Assembly: GCA_016508695.1 (NCBI GenBank)
Contig: VNKQ01000018.1
Span: forward strand, 992,001 to 1,056,000
From: Hyphodiscus hymeniophilus
Lineage: Eukaryota; Ascomycota; Leotiomycetes; Helotiales; Hyphodiscaceae
Direction of reading: 5' to 3'
DNA length: 64,000 nt
Shown: positions 1 to 13,223 of the stretch, piece by piece
How the letters are laid out: every line of letters starts with the position of its first letter
Numbering within the stretch: position 1 is the stretch's first letter
Made by a program: the position numbers and the translations under genes
The notes under the pieces: model-generated
The model's database searches: none
What the model saw: the letters and a program-made list of their open reading frames with translations, nothing else
What the model was told of the DNA's origin: nothing

Positions 1-213
1 CGACCAGAGCTTGATTGGCCCGCTTACACATCATTGGAGCTGGCACATGTTAGGGGGGCGGGTATGCAACCACAAGTGTGAATTTAAGGATTAAGAACAC
101 ATATTGTCACTTCATTATGCAGTGATATTTCAGGCATAATTCGTTGTCTTTAATTTTAGTCCCTTTGGACAGATCGTTCACAATGTAGACATTGTTTGAT
201 AGCTTTTTGGATA

Positions 214-1647
214 TCATGACGCCGCTTCCTTCTTTGCCCCATTTGCCTCCACCGTTGGCATTGAGACAGGCCCTCCAGGAGAGTCAGGGAATCTTGCAGT
301 AAGGATTTCAACCCCATTTTCAGTGACAAGAAGAGTATGTTCTGCTACTAATTAGCAATCTGAAAGAGAAAAATGACACTGAACATATGGAACTTACCGA
401 ACTGAGCTGTCCGCTTTCCATCCTGCGTTACGCTCGTCCAATCATCAGGCCAAGTCTTATCCCTATATGTTCCCAAGGCAATCATAGGCTCGATGGTGAA
501 GCACATGCCTGGCTTTGCGTCTCCCACAGCCTTGTTTTTAGCGTAGTGTGGAATATTTGGTGAACAATGGAACAGACTGTTGATACCGTGACCAGAATAT
601 GTTTTGATGACACTGCAGTTTTTCGACTTGGCGTGCTTTTCTATTATATTTCCATAGTTCCTAAACAGAGCACCTGGCTTGACAAGCTTGATTGCTTCAT
701 CTAGACACTCTCTAGCTGCTTCGACTACTCGTACTGATTCCGGATCTGCCTTAGCCTTGTCTCCAATGTAATATGTCTCGTTCAGATCGCCATGATAGCC
801 ACCGTGGTAGAGTGTCACATCAATGTTAAGAATGTCGCCGTCGACGAGGACTCTCTTATCTGGAATGCCGTGGCAGATGACTTCGTTAGGCGAGGTACAT
901 ACGGATTTGGGGAAGTTGTAATAGTTGAGCGGAGATGGGTACGACTGAGGTTGTCAGGCATTGAGATTAAAAGCAGGTTGAAGAGCTTACCTCTCGTTCC
1001 ATGCAAGCCTTATGCACAACCTCATCGATATAATCTGTCGTGACCCCTGGCTTCGCCGCAGCCGCAGCAATATCTAAAACTTCCCGCGCCAAACGGCAAA
1101 CCTTTCTCATTCCTTCCTGCTGCTCCTTGTTCAGTATATCGATCTTAGTCCTGCCTCTTATCGTTTGCTCGCTTCTCGGTTGACCATCTTTCGAGTAGTC
1201 AGGGTGTTTAATGGATTTTGGGACTTCTCGATGTTCTGAGAGTGGGTATGAGGGCCGCAATGGTCCAGTGTAGGCAAAGGACGGGAAAGGGTCGTATAGG
1301 CCAGTGTTTGGATCGGGTTTAGAGACAACTTTTGGGGTGAGAAGGCTGCTGAGGAAGTCACTCTTTGATTTATGTGTCTTCTTATGCTCACTCTAGAGGA
1401 AGTTAGTCAGGTCCAAACATGCAAGGCTGATCGAACGGTATTTCCAAGAGAACGACAAGCTCATCTGATTTTGCCCAGAGAAGAATCTTACCCAGGCTAA
1501 CTTGAAGCAATCTTGCGAGCAGAAGAAGCTGTCTTTGATGTCAAGCTTGAGACATGTCGGACACTGTAGAGTACCCGCATCGTTTTCGCATTCAGCACGC
1601 AAACACTTCCGCTTCGCGGGCGATTCTGAACTCATATTAGGTGACAA
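214..1647 (-). CDS. MAP1: Methionine aminopeptidase type 1
   Basis: Removes the initiator methionine from nascent proteins; cytosolic and ribosome-associated in this family. Four exons join in phase: 1647-1492, 1392-991, 944-398 and 344-214 (411 aa). The N-terminus has the zinc-finger of eukaryotic type 1 enzymes: C15, C20, C29, C32, C43, C47, H55 and H59 are visible. The catalytic domain follows, with the metal-site blocks VICHGIPD, NIDVTLYHGG, HGDLNETY, YSGHGIN and FTIEPM, ending with VTENGVEIL. An alternative start, MSSESPAK, lies four codons downstream. It is divergent from the kynurenine monooxygenase gene, sharing about 290 bp of promoter. Family assignment is secure. Confidence 0.93.
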
Positions 1648-1933
1648 GTGTGGAGTGCCAGGGTGTTGGTATCAACATGCGATCTGCTGTAAAATATGTG
1701 CGGTTGTTGAATGCGATCGTGTTTGTATATGGTGTATGGCAGTACAATTGAGCTGCATGGAATTTTGTCAGCCCCGTTTGATGTTGATTCTTGAAAAGGC
1801 GTGGAGCGATTTAAATTCTGCAGGGGTGTGTTTAGTTGACTCCGGTTGTAGCCGACGCATGTGACTTGCGTTTACAAGAGAGTGTGAGAGTCATCGAGTG
1901 CCTCGTTGCCCTTCTTTAACTCGCAAACGAATC

Positions 1934-3939
1934 ATGATGGACGAGGAGAAACGGCAAAAGACGATTGTAATTGGGGCTGGTCCTGTTGGGGCTCTTGCGG
2001 CTTTGTATGCAGCTCAAAGGGGACACGAAGTTGAAGTCTATGAGTTGAGAAGTGGTACGCTCTATTTTTTAGGTCTTTGCTACATTGCAAGAAACAGCAA
2101 TTACCTCCCATAAGCATAGTACTGCGATCTGAGTAGTCTCAGGTTTCTGGGACTGCATTGGCTGCTTAAAATGAACCCGGGCTTTCCGGTGCTAGATTTC
2201 CTGTTTTCTCTGGAATAGCAAAAAGGAGCTGATTACACGACTGCAAGACCTCATCAGCTTATCATCCCAGCAAGCCATGTATTGTTTTCTACTCGATAAA
2301 CGATATCTGGATCTAGTCCATCCTAAAATAGCTCAGCTGACCTTGCTTGTTAATTTTGTTTGTGAATCTTCACATGTGTCTGATAATGATTCTTGCTGCC
2401 GGATTCCTAGAGGTATTGATTCTGACTACCCTACGCAGATCTTCGCCTTCCTTCTACAACTCCACTCAACTTTACAAAGTCCATCAATCTCGCCCTCTCG
2501 GAGCGTGGTATTAATGCGATGCGCCAGTCTGGTTGTCCGAATCTCTTGAACAAAGTCGATAGCGAGACTATTCCTTTGCGAGCTCGCATGATCCATGGCG
2601 CAAAAGGCGGAGATTTGTACGAGTTATCGCAAGAATATGATGTCCATGGCAGAGTATTACTGCAAATCTCAATCTCACTACATGTATTCACTGACGTTTT
2701 TGCAGACAATATTTGCAGTTGACCGAGGAGGACTTAATCGAGCCTTGCTCGACGAACTTGAGTCTATGCCTAATGTCAAGTTCTTTTTTAATCACAAGCT
2801 TACCGGCGCCGACTTCAAAAGGCGCAAAGCTTGGTTTGAGGCCCCGACAGGCAAAGCACCTCAGGATTCGGATGGGGTCCGAGACCAAGAAGTCGAAGTT
2901 AATTTTGACTTGCTCATTGGAGCAGATGGAGCTCATTCAGCTGCTCGATTCCACTTGATGAAGTATGTCAGGATGGACTACCAACAAGAGTACATTGACA
3001 CGTTGTGGTGCGAGTTCACTATCCCAGCCAAGGAAAGGGAAGATGCAAATGATCGCCAGTCAAGCTTCAGCATCTCACCTCACCACTTACATATCTGGCC
3101 TGGAAAGGAATTCATGTTCATTGCAATTCCGAGCTTGGTGTGTCCTCAATTCTCTGAGCTACAGCTGGCAATTCTGATATATACAGGACGGCTCTTTCAC
3201 CTGCACGCTTTTTCTTCCATCCTCGCACTTCAATACCCTCGAAAATGACCCCAACTCAGTCCCAATATTCTTTGACACCAATTTCCCCGGTGTAACATCC
3301 CTCATCCATCCTTCAGAACTCATCGCATCTTTCACCCAAAATCCCCACCTTCCACTCATTAGCATAAAATGCGGTCCCTATCACTTCTCCGATTCAGCTG
3401 TGATTGTTGGCGATGCAGCCCACGCAATGGTGCCATTCTATGGGCAAGGCATGAATGCGGGCCTTGAGGACGTGCGCGTACTTTTTTCTTTCCTCGACGA
3501 ACACATCTTGTCTCCCACCTACACTAAAAACACAGCCAGCCAAAGAGCTCAGGCGCTCGCTGAGTATTCCTCATTCCGCAAAGATGACGCTCACGCAATC
3601 AACGATCTTGCACTTGAGAACTATACCGAGATGCGAGCTTCTGTCGTGTCGCCCCTTTACAGACTCCGGAAGTGGTTGGAGGAGAGAATGAGCGTGTATC
3701 TGCCGAACCTTGGATGGCGGACGAAGTACTCGAGAGTGAGCTTTGGCAATGAAAGATATTCGGAGGTTGTAAGACAGAGCGAAAGGCAAGGACGGCTGTT
3801 GGTCATTGGATCGGTTGGTGTGTTGACCGGACCGATTGTCTTAGGTGGATTACTTGCTTGGAACAGGTGGCGAAGAAGTGATGCTGGTCCGGAGCGATTC
3901 GCGGAATGGCGGACGTGGCTTAATGCTTTGATGAGGTGA
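1934..3939 (+). CDS. BNA4: Kynurenine 3-monooxygenase
   Basis: FAD- and NADPH-dependent hydroxylation of kynurenine to 3-hydroxykynurenine in the de novo NAD pathway, at the outer mitochondrial membrane in this family. Exons are 1934-2054, 2439-2653, 2706-3137 and 3187-3939 (506 aa). Visible motifs are the Rossmann block VIGAGPVGALAALYAA near the N-terminus, the KMO blocks INLALSERGINAMR and LIGADGAHSAAR, and the FAD-binding block VGDAAHAMVPFYGQGMNAG. A C-terminal hydrophobic segment (VIGSVGVLTGPIVLGGLL) fits the membrane anchor. The first intron is 384 nt, far longer than its neighbours. An in-frame ATG at 1898 would add 12 residues; 1934 was preferred because it places the Rossmann fold close to the start. 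Confidence 0.92.
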
Positions 3940-4951
3940 ATGCAGAATGGCACGTGGCTGTGTACTTTTATGTTGACTGTACTGCATTGTTGGTGGAACT
4001 TTTAACTTATTTCAATCAATCCAACCTATTTGCAACAAACATAGATGGATGTTCTGCCCTGACCAGCGACCATCGATCAAGATCGCCAAGCCAAAGCTGG
4101 TATTTGACACCGTGAATCATCGAGCCAGGTCTCCAAGCGGAACTGACTCGATACGCTGTATTTTTTAATAATCTCTCTCCCTGCAAATCAATCAAGTTAT
4201 CAAAAGTTTATGGACATCTTCATTACAAATGGATTTTTCGATGCCTTCCACCCCGCCAGGCTTTGGATCTGGGTTCGATATCTAGCATTTTAGCTCAAAC
4301 CCCAACACATCCTAGACCTTTGAGCTCAGGCCGAGACAGAGAGCAGAGTGAATACGCGCCGGCCAGCATCACGGTCATGTCTAGGGCTAAATTAATTCCA
4401 CGGCGTCTTGATTCCCTACTATAGCAAGTCTTTTTAGAGACGAAACAACAGAGATAGAGCGTGGCACAGCCCCTTCCGAACCTGGCCAGCTCTCAGAAAA
4501 TAGCAGTTGCAAACTAAAAGCCATCGAAGTATTGGAGATATTTGAAACCGACGAGCTCTCGGTTCTAATCTTATGACCTTCGGCCAGTCATCGCTCATTT
4601 CCGTGGCAATGGCGTAGACTGTCCCAAGCTCAACATCCGGAAAGGCTGTAGTCCGATCGTTACAAGATGCTTGTCCCTCCAACACAGTCTCGGCTAGTGG
4701 TTCTGTCCCTTATACATGTGCCTCTGGTTGACGTGTAGCGCGCGGTTTTCACTTTTGGTCTTTTTCGGCCGAACGGAACCAAAAAGCTCAAGTGCTTGTA
4801 TCATGAATACAGCGACGAGACCCGGGACGACTTCAATGAACTCAGGTGAAAGCTCAAAATTGGAAAGAGGAAATGTTGAAACTACATATCTCCTAACCCG
4901 AACGACAGATAAACCATTGCCAATTTGCCATTCCTACTGAATTCAGAAGAA
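3940..4951. other. Intergenic, convergent 3' ends
   Basis: About 1 kb between the convergent KMO and SDR genes. It should hold both 3' UTRs. Short open frames here have no recognisable protein character, and I see no repeat or RNA gene. Confidence 0.5.
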
Positions 4952-5919
4952 TCAGAATGGCTTAGGTCCTTCCTTATCAACAAGCTTTCCAACATGAGCA
5001 TCAAACTTCCCCTCCACGACACTCTTGAGCATGTCTCCACCAATACTTGCCGGCCCGCAACCCATCTCAACCGCCTTCTCTTTCATATTTCCCAAATTCG
5101 TTGCCAGGAAACCAGGCCCAACAGCCCAAACCTTCACCCCGTCCTCCTTCAACTTATGATTCCAGTCCAGCATCAACATGTTGAGTGCTGTCTTGCTGCA
5201 ACGATACCCAATGGTCTCGAAATGTATTTTCTTGGGCCAACCCGCAGGTTGGGAAGGAGTGGGAAAGTAGCTCTCGGCCGCTTGGTTGATGTTGGAGAGA
5301 CCGGCCACGAAGATCAGTCGTGGATCGGCTGACTTGAGGAGAAGCGGGATGAATGTCCAAGTCATTACGTTTGTGCCAGCAACTGCTTTTAGGTCAGCTA
5401 TTTTATTTTCGGCCGATTCGATAAAGGAAGAGAAATCCCGTGGTAGGCCGGAATTTCGAATTTCAGAATACTAACCGTTCACATCATACGCCTTATTAAA
5501 GCATTCGCGGAGAGTGACCTTTCCAGCCAGGAATTCAATGTCCCATGTAGCCCCTAAGAGAAATCAACATGTGTGTTCATAGGGCAAAGTCAATGGTTTA
5601 AGAACGTTATAAGAGGACAATGTAAGACCATACCGGCATTGTTTATCAAGATGTCAAGATACCCGTGACTTGCCATGACCTGCTCAAAAGCCTTCTCAAT
5701 TGACTCGTCACTGTTAAGATCAACCTGAATCAAATCAACGGTGTTGGTCAATCCAGGACATTCTTTGTGGAGTTCGTCAATCGCAAGCTTGCCCTTCTCC
5801 ACAGAACGAGTACCGAGAAGAACGTGGTAAGGCTTTTCGGATTGGAGAAGCGCCTTAACGGTCTCGTAGCCGATACCGCCATTACCACCAGTGACGAGAA
5901 CAATTTTTGGAGATGCCAT
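4952..5919 (-). CDS. Short-chain dehydrogenase/reductase
   Basis: Classical NAD(P)-dependent SDR of 264 aa in three exons: 5919-5634, 5553-5476 and 5382-4952. The N-terminal cofactor motif TGGNGGIG, the NNAG block (split by intron 1), the DVNVAGTN block and the catalytic YRCSK (Y-x3-K) are all present, so the fold and active site look complete. The short loop PGFLATNLG after the active site resembles carbonyl-reductase-like members. Substrate cannot be told from sequence. A TATA-like stretch (TTATATATT, 6025-6033) lies about 105 nt upstream of the start. Confidence 0.88.
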
Positions 5920-7553
5920 GACTGATTACTCGGATTATTCTGGCGAGACTTTGTTGTTTGGGCTCCTTATTCAGGCTTGCTGTTCAATTCCATTACGCAC
6001 TCTGTCAGGTTGTACTGTTCCTTCTTATATATTAAAATCTTTACTGTATAGTATTGAGAACCTCCTGCGTCGGTTAAAGCGCTACTTCGTTTCTGGGCAA
6101 ATTCGCGATAATTGGTGGGTTGGAAAGGGGGTTAAGCGGACTTACGAATTGACTAGGCTGTATCGGGCGAAACCTTTGCGAGGGCGCAGATTTCAAGACT
6201 CCTCTCCAGGAAACCAGCCTAGAGCTTGCAATGCGATCTTTCATCAATACATAATGAGAACGTATCCTAGTCCAGACAGTTTTCATTATTGCCTTAATGT
6301 TTGCTTCTAGGTAGTCGTCTCCTACCAGGAAGTAACACTGGATCCAAGACCTTAAATGTAATTTGGGGCGCAAGTGAGGTGCAAATCTATTGATGTACGA
6401 AGAGTGGCCTACATTATAGAGTAAAGACTTTCAAAATCCCTCTTCATACTATACTAGGCTATTGTCTGTGCGGAATCGAATGAGTCGTGCTGCGAAGATG
6501 CCGTTCGATAGCTGGCTATTGCGGAATTTGAGGATTGGAAAAGTTTCAAAATGACCATGTCATCGAAACCAATTGAATCCTATACAATATCAAATAATCG
6601 ACATCGAGGCTGAGTGTGGTCGAAGTGGAAGAGATGACGTGGATTCTCTAACCATTTGAATAGGCGCTTCATGGGACACCTTTGGAAGACTCCTATTGCA
6701 GCATACGGCTCAAGATAACTCATGACATGATTGTACAAAAGGAACAAATGATAAGGCACAGATGGGTGCTTGATCCTTGATCATCATACTACATTCCAAA
6801 CAGGTGTACGGAAGTCGATTTGGTCCTCTCTATTTACGATTTCGTATTTCGCCAATCGGCCTTCTTTCAGTTGCGTGATACTGAGCGTATCTGAGCAATA
6901 TTCTAGACTTACTTCGGCCAAAGACGCTCTTGCCCCTCTTCATTTCTCGTAATAACTTAATCTGGGCTCATTGTCGGTTTGGAAAGTGATGCTAGTATGG
7001 GATCCGTATTTACACTTCTCGGAAGTCTGTTGAATGTTTAAGCGTAAGGGTAAGTAAGGGCTTACGGCCTAGATGATCTACCTGAGAACATACCTAACTA
7101 TCGAAGATCCAAGAAGTCATAGGAAATATGCATACTCTATGAAGAAAGGAAGCGCTTCAAGATGAGATTGAAAGAGGCTCGCTTACCGAGCCTCATTAAG
7201 AATTCGCTAACGTTGCCCCTTGCTAGAATAGGAACGATCGCCGATAGACGGCTCATATCAAATGCTGACGCCTCGACGTGCGGGGTTGTAACCAGGATAG
7301 GAAGCCCATAATACTTTCTACTTATTCAAATAGAAGGAGTGCGGTGGAGCATGATATTGACCTTCAATTGGGCCAAGATAACCCGACTTACGTGAGGGTT
7401 CGTCATTGGCGGGTGTACTGTACTTCCCGTGAAGATGCCCTCCTATCGCGCCCGTCGGAGTCTTAATCTGACGTTCTGCACTGCAGAAAGCCCGTGACTG
7501 CCATTACTTTCCACCGTCACCTTCTCGCCCATCGCCAAGCTTTGTAGAATATT
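5920..7553. other. Intergenic 1.6 kb, divergent promoters
   Basis: Lies between the divergent SDR and ankyrin-type genes. No open frame here looks like protein. It holds a perfect 8-bp inverted repeat (GAGGCTCG/CGAGCCTC, 7174-7194, 5-nt loop) and a TATA-like block near 6025. Nothing else is recognised. Confidence 0.5.
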
Positions 7554-10173
7554 ATGGCCAACGAGGTTTACAATAACCCATGGGCCTCCGCCCTACCACT
7601 CTCCCCAAGCCGGACTTATTTCTGGCAGTCTCAAGCTCCTCACCCAGTGGAGGGGTTAGTATATTTGCTTGGCACACAAACTTTCTCAATCAGCGGAGAC
7701 AGTTATGAAGGATTCACTCGTATATGGAAAACCTTCCTTGGCGGTCGCCTACAACTCAATGGCAAGTACAGGTTTGAAGGAGTAGCTCTTTGCCCACTAC
7801 TGATGTCCCAGCAGAAGTGGAAGTGGTCAGTGTCCTTCGGTCATCCGGTTTGACTGATGAGGCACTCGGAAATTCCTGGGAAGAAGCTTCACAAGCTGTT
7901 CTGCTCGACACTGGTCCAGATCGTCGTAGTAACGCACGCATGCAGAACGCCTTGGAGTGGCGGGACTTCATCGTTCTTCTCGATAGATGTTATAAGATCA
8001 CCGCCGGCGACCTTAATACTTTCCTTGGGCGTTTTCCATTACCCTCCTCAGACCTGAACGTCGCATGGGGAAACAAAAATCCTTTTCAATGGAACCAAAT
8101 GGCAAACCCGGCTAGTCAACTGCCATCCCAGGGTGAGGCTCGTAGTCTATACTCGATTTCGCCTGTGAGCCATCATCCCCAATCAGTTGTATCACCATAT
8201 CCAGCTTCGCCTCCGCAGTCGCCACAATCCTCTCAGCCATGGGCGAGCAATACGCTTCCGTCGTCACCTCTGTACCCGGCAAGTGAATTCGAGAACGGTG
8301 GCGGAAGCCGTCAGAGTATGCGGCCTAGAGCATCGTCTTACTTGGAAGACATGCAAGACCTCCACAGAAGCTCTCATGCTGATGGTGTGAAAGAAGCCAG
8401 CACGATGCAGAGTGGCTCTACTCTTCCAGGCCCAGAGACGGAAAGTGTCAGGAGTATGTCGACTTTTTCCAGCGTATCCGGGCCTCACGAAGCAGACATG
8501 GCACCTTTACTGCCGAGCGCACTTCGAGCGGGAGGGTTTGATTTCTCGAAAACCAAAATAGAACCGGTTGTCCCCCTCAATCACCCATTCTTCAGCGAGC
8601 GTACCGACCGGTCAGAAATGGAAATTCCAAAAACACCGAGGAGTCCAATCAGTCCAGTCAGTCCAAGCATAATTCACAAAGATATTCCACAGGCTCCTAG
8701 AACCAATCGGAGGTCCAGTTTGCTTGGAAGAATCCGAAGTGGGTCTGCCTCGGCACCATCATCTCCTGTAGATCAACGCGATATGGCTTTGCCAGGAATA
8801 TCCGAAGTAGAGGCATCGCATTGCAGTCCCGAGAGCAAAGAAACTGCCCATAAACGTCTTGTGGAGATAGAAGGCGGTGAACCTTCGAACGGCGTGAAAA
8901 GATTGTCATTGAGTCGCCATAAACGGAGTCAGAGCAGTAGTCAGTTCTCTCTCTCGACATTTGCCACGGCGCTCGAAGCAGCCGCAAAGGAAGGCGATCT
9001 AGCGATCATCGAAGGGCTCTTCGAGTTAGGCGCAGACGCAAACTTCAGTGTCACAGGCTCCAGGCCAATCCGTCACCGTGCCCTTGACTTCGCTGCTATT
9101 TCGGGCCACTTACTCGTGATTGACTATATGGTCCGCCGAGGTGCTGATTCTATCGCTGTCAACACTGCACTGGTCCATACACTTCTTGCCGGGAGAGCTA
9201 AGATTGCATCGTACCTGATTGTAAAACAGCATGCGGATGTTGATGCTGGAATATTCTTGTCGCACGCCAACCCTGACTATGGATCTTACGCTCGCACTGG
9301 AAACCGAGCACATATCGAATACCTCAATGTACTCTCAGCTGCATCAAAAATCATCGACACCAAGGAGAGAATTCGGTTTGTCCAGCTTCTGCTGAGTAAA
9401 AACTGCAATGTCAACGCGTACATCTGGACGGTCTACAAGTTGAAAGAGGCGATCAGGCCCAAGGGACTGACAAGAGATGAAATAGAGAATGGGTCCCATT
9501 ATGGAACTCCCAAACTGCTCCACGACGGGTTTGGATACTCTCCTTTAGCACGTTTCACTCCCATGTGTGCTGCTACAGTCAAACTCCTTTTGCAAGGTAT
9601 GCGTTCTCCCATACCCTTACAACCAAAGTCTCTCGTTCAAAGGCTTCTCGCTCACTGGAACGTATGCTGACTTCAACAAAAACAAAGCCGGCGCGGCTGC
9701 TACAACCAACCCTCAAAAGCCACCATCTGAAGTAGCAGACGGTTTCAAGTTGCAAGGTTTTCCCTGTAAATCATATGATATTGTGCAGCCCGTCAGTACG
9801 TATATCCTGACACCTCCGTTTCCACATTTCTCTCCTTCGACAATTGTCCACTTACAATCCCTCTTGGCTCACTCTCCAAACCTCAGGTTGTATCACGGCG
9901 CAAGACTGGCAGTTGAACCCTGCTGAATGTATCGAAACGATCCGAGCACTTGCTCACCATGGCGCAGACCTGTCCTGCGATGAGCCAAATGGCTTCGAAG
10001 AGAAGCATGCATGGCGGGATGCAGCATGGGGAGCTTTTGAGGAGAAGTGGTCTCCGCATACGAAATTTTTGATGCCCGTCACTCGTGCTATGGCAGGGAA
10101 GAGCAAAGAGGGGGTTGCGTGCTTGGTGAGCTTGGGCGCGAAGGGGGAGAGAAGACTTTCAGCGGCGTCATAG
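7554..10173 (+). CDS. Ankyrin-repeat-type protein, disordered middle
   Basis: A 795-aa protein in four exons: 7554-7761, 7812-9596, 9688-9795 and 9887-10173. The N-terminal ~150 residues form a conserved-looking block (ALEWRDFIVLLDRCYKIT, then TFLGRFPLPSSD). Residues about 175-430 are Ser/Pro-rich with many SP and TP sites. The C-terminal half has ankyrin-like repeats (ALEAAAKEGDLAIIEGLFEL, FAAISGHLLVIDYMVRRGAD, IRALAHHGADLS). Intron 1 uses a GC donor (GCAAGT) with tandem NAGNAG acceptors at 7811 and 7814; phase fits only if the GC donor is used. Probably a protein-interaction scaffold; no function can be named. Confidence 0.75.
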
Positions 10174-10832
10174 ACTCATAGACTCCTAGAGAAAAAACCC
10201 AAACGTAAAGAGAGCAAGCGCGAGCTCGCAGATGCCAATCGTGGTTGCGCCATGTTGCACCTCAACTGTGTGAATTTATTCAGGCCGAAGCAATTTTCCC
10301 ACAACTGCTGCAGTGCTGCCGCGAGGAAATGAGCTCGTGCGAGCCACCTGATCACAGTCGAAGTATTACTTGAAATAACACATATGAGAGAAAAGTAGAA
10401 GAATGCATTACCGTATGATGCTCATAGGATATATAACTCTGCCTTCATGGCTGTCAATTTTGGAGCAGGAGGTTTGGCACACTTGTACTACGCTGGGTGC
10501 TGAAATGCCTCCTGACAGTCAGATTAGAAACAGTAATATGGAAAGTCCACTTGGCTACAGATGAATATATTGGGCGTAAACTATGATGCTGTGGGATAGG
10601 ACGGGACGTTCAAGCGCTCTGTAATCGAGTTATAACTATATGTTGGATTTGGTAGCCTGGCCTACCCTGGTCAAGTCGAGGCGGCGCCATTTGATGTACG
10701 AGTACAGGTGGCGGGGCGCTCCAGGCGGGCATCAACAACCTCACTTCCTCAGCCGTTACTTCGAATGAAAACTTGTAGGCTGGACCTTAAACGCAACACT
10801 TGGTCCAAATGATTCAAATAATTTGAACAGCT
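10174..10832. other. Intergenic, nothing recognised
   Basis: Downstream of the ankyrin-type gene and promoter side of RTC5. I see no coding frame, repeat or RNA gene. Confidence 0.45.
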
Positions 10833-12718
10833 ATGGGGCAATCTCAGTCCGTTGAGACTCAACATGCCTCGACGGAGCAGCTAAGTCATGAGTTGGTACG
10901 AATACACTCCACTCTACACTGATAAGTCGAGTAGAATGACTCCGCTGACGTTGCTGTCAACAGGCTCTCAAGTTTGCAAAACGATGCTTCACTCCTCTCG
11001 AACTTTACTCCTTCCAAGATGTCTTCAAAAGCCTAGCAGACCATCAGGACTCAATCTCATACCTCAAGGAAGAGACCATTGCTCGTTTGCTCGAAGTGCC
11101 AGACATATTGGGCGTATCTTCGATCATCTTCCAGATGGTTTCCTACCTCGGTGCATTTCCATTCGGACAAGACGCGCCGGTCGTATTGGGCTTTGAACAG
11201 ATGATAATGGTGGTTGTCATAATGACGGAGAGATACCAAAGGGTTCTGAAGAAGGGCAATCGGGATAGGACGAAGCTCTTCTTTCGTAGTCTCGCAGTCT
11301 ATGACCGACAACATGAGCTTGATGCAGATAAGGAGATACTCGATGGAGCTGCAGACGCAAAAATGGACGCTCCGAGGAGCCATGCGGCTGGGTTCGCTAT
11401 CGATGAGGCAGCAGATGACTATGCTGAATATGATGACGATGACGATCTTGCATTGGCCGCACTTGAATCTTTGGATGCCATTGAAGTATTCCGACATGGA
11501 GATGCACCCATTAGACAGGCATCCATTCCGTCGGACAATCTCAAAAAGCTCATAATGCTTCTCCTTTTGATTGCACCCTTGGGCAGCCAAGAAAGTCTAG
11601 CACGGCACGCTGAGCGTCTGACTGGAGACGCACTGGAAGGACTTCGAAGCACGGCGGATTATATACTGGCTTCATTCGTGAACGTGGAAAAGTTTCCCGG
11701 AGTCAAAATTCATCAATTCAATACCGTAATACCTATTTCATTGCCGTTCTTGTTCAACGGCTTCAATGCACTGTTTGAGCATTTCCTTTTCTCCAAAAAT
11801 ATTGACTTTACGAAGCGGAAAGAGTCTAACCCGACTCCATGGCCTCCACTAGACCCAGCGGAAGATCAACCACTTCTTCCACAGATGGGTGAGATTTTGG
11901 ATCTCAATGTTTTATCGCAACTGTCATTTTTCATTCCAGGGGAGTCATTATTTCGACGTCTTCGCCTACTCTATTCTGGCGGCGATGCTGGATTCTCTAT
12001 GGGTAGTTTTGAGTCGAGAGTCTTCAATTGGAGAGCACCAACTATTCTTCTAGTCTCTGGAAATCGAGTCTCTGATCCCCCATCCGGTGGTCAAGAACGT
12101 GCATTCGCAGATACGTTACCACCAAAGCGCTTCCCAGATAGTAGCAAATCTTCACACATGGTGTTCGGCGTGTATCTAGCCCAACCGTGGAAGCAAACAC
12201 ATAAAGAGTGTATCGGCGACGCTGATACTCTCCTCTTTCAACTCGAGCCAGTGCATGAAGTCTTTCATGCTTCTTCCGTCAACAACGACTATGTCTCCTT
12301 CGCCAAGCCACCGATCTCTCATTCAGGTATTGCCTTTGGAAACCCTCATCCCAAAGCGAAAGCCACAGCTGGTTTATCGCCTCATGTCAATCTTGGGGCC
12401 GTATCGTTGAGGCTTGATTCGAGCTTTGAGTTTGGTGTCTTCACGCACAATTACACGAGTGGTGGCGGAGCATTCCACAACTCTCAAACCAGGAAACGAG
12501 ATTGGCAGGATCGATTTGAGATTGAGAGTCTGGAGGTATGGGGCTGTGGGGGAGATACTGAGGCAGAGCAGCAAAGGCAACGGTGGGCTTGGGAGGAGAG
12601 GGAGGCGGAGGCTAGGAGGAGAGTCAACCTGGGGACAGGTGATGTTGAAGCCGACAGAGCTTTACTTGAAATGGCAGGTTTGATAGGAGCCAACAGAAGC
12701 GGAGGTTCTATGAGCTAG
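10833..12718 (+). CDS. RTC5: TLDc-domain protein, Rtc5-like
   Basis: Two exons, 10833-10895 and 10964-12718, give 605 aa. The protein begins MGQSQS, a good N-myristoylation signal, as expected for Rtc5. The conserved N-terminal block (RCFTPLELYSFQDVFKSLAD) is followed by a helical region with an acidic stretch near residue 165. The C-terminal half is a TLDc domain beginning around LFRRLRLLYSGGDAGFSMGS and ending EVWGCGGDTEAE. In yeast Rtc5 associates with and promotes disassembly of the V-ATPase; that role here is inferred from family. An N-myristoyltransferase gene lies 14 kb away but this need not be meaningful. Confidence 0.85.
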
Positions 12719-13223
12719 AAAGGTTTGCAGTAAGGCACTGGTTGGATATAAATTTTTGAGACATTAGCGAGGCGTTTGGGCAAGGATGCGGAATACATGC
12801 GAGCTGCATAGTGTGTTTATACAACATTGTTAGAACTCCTCATGAGGATATTGTTGTGCAGAATTGAGACCAGGACTACTTAATAGCATCCCGTAAAAGG
12901 CCGTCAGTCGGGCCTCGATTTATATATTCTATGAAGCGATTGTATTCCATGTCATTCGTTCCGCTCAAGCGATTTGGTTTCTGCTGCGTATTGCAAGATT
13001 TGACTACAATCCACGCAAACTCTGAAACGATCCGAAAGCATTCTGTGGAGTCAAATACCGAACGTTCACAAGTCTCATCCTCCCGTATCAACGAAACTGA
13101 ATATTGATTGGCGTGGCCCTTTTGTAATTCCCACCTAATAGTGTACATTTGGAAGCCTGCTCAGACCCATATGCACCCGAACGCCAATTCCATCCCAAAC
13201 CAACTATGCCTGCTTGGTTATCT
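12719..13223. other. Intergenic, convergent 3' ends
   Basis: Between the 3' ends of RTC5 and RCF1. Nothing recognised beyond expected 3' UTR sequence. Confidence 0.45.

Noticed and set aside
4434..4940. Small open frames on both strands between KMO and the SDR gene
   Set aside because: No family features; they lie in the 3' regions of both genes.
7655..7693. Possible 39-nt intron in the first exon of the ankyrin-type gene
   Set aside because: It keeps frame either way and is too short to be trusted; the uninterrupted exon reads well.
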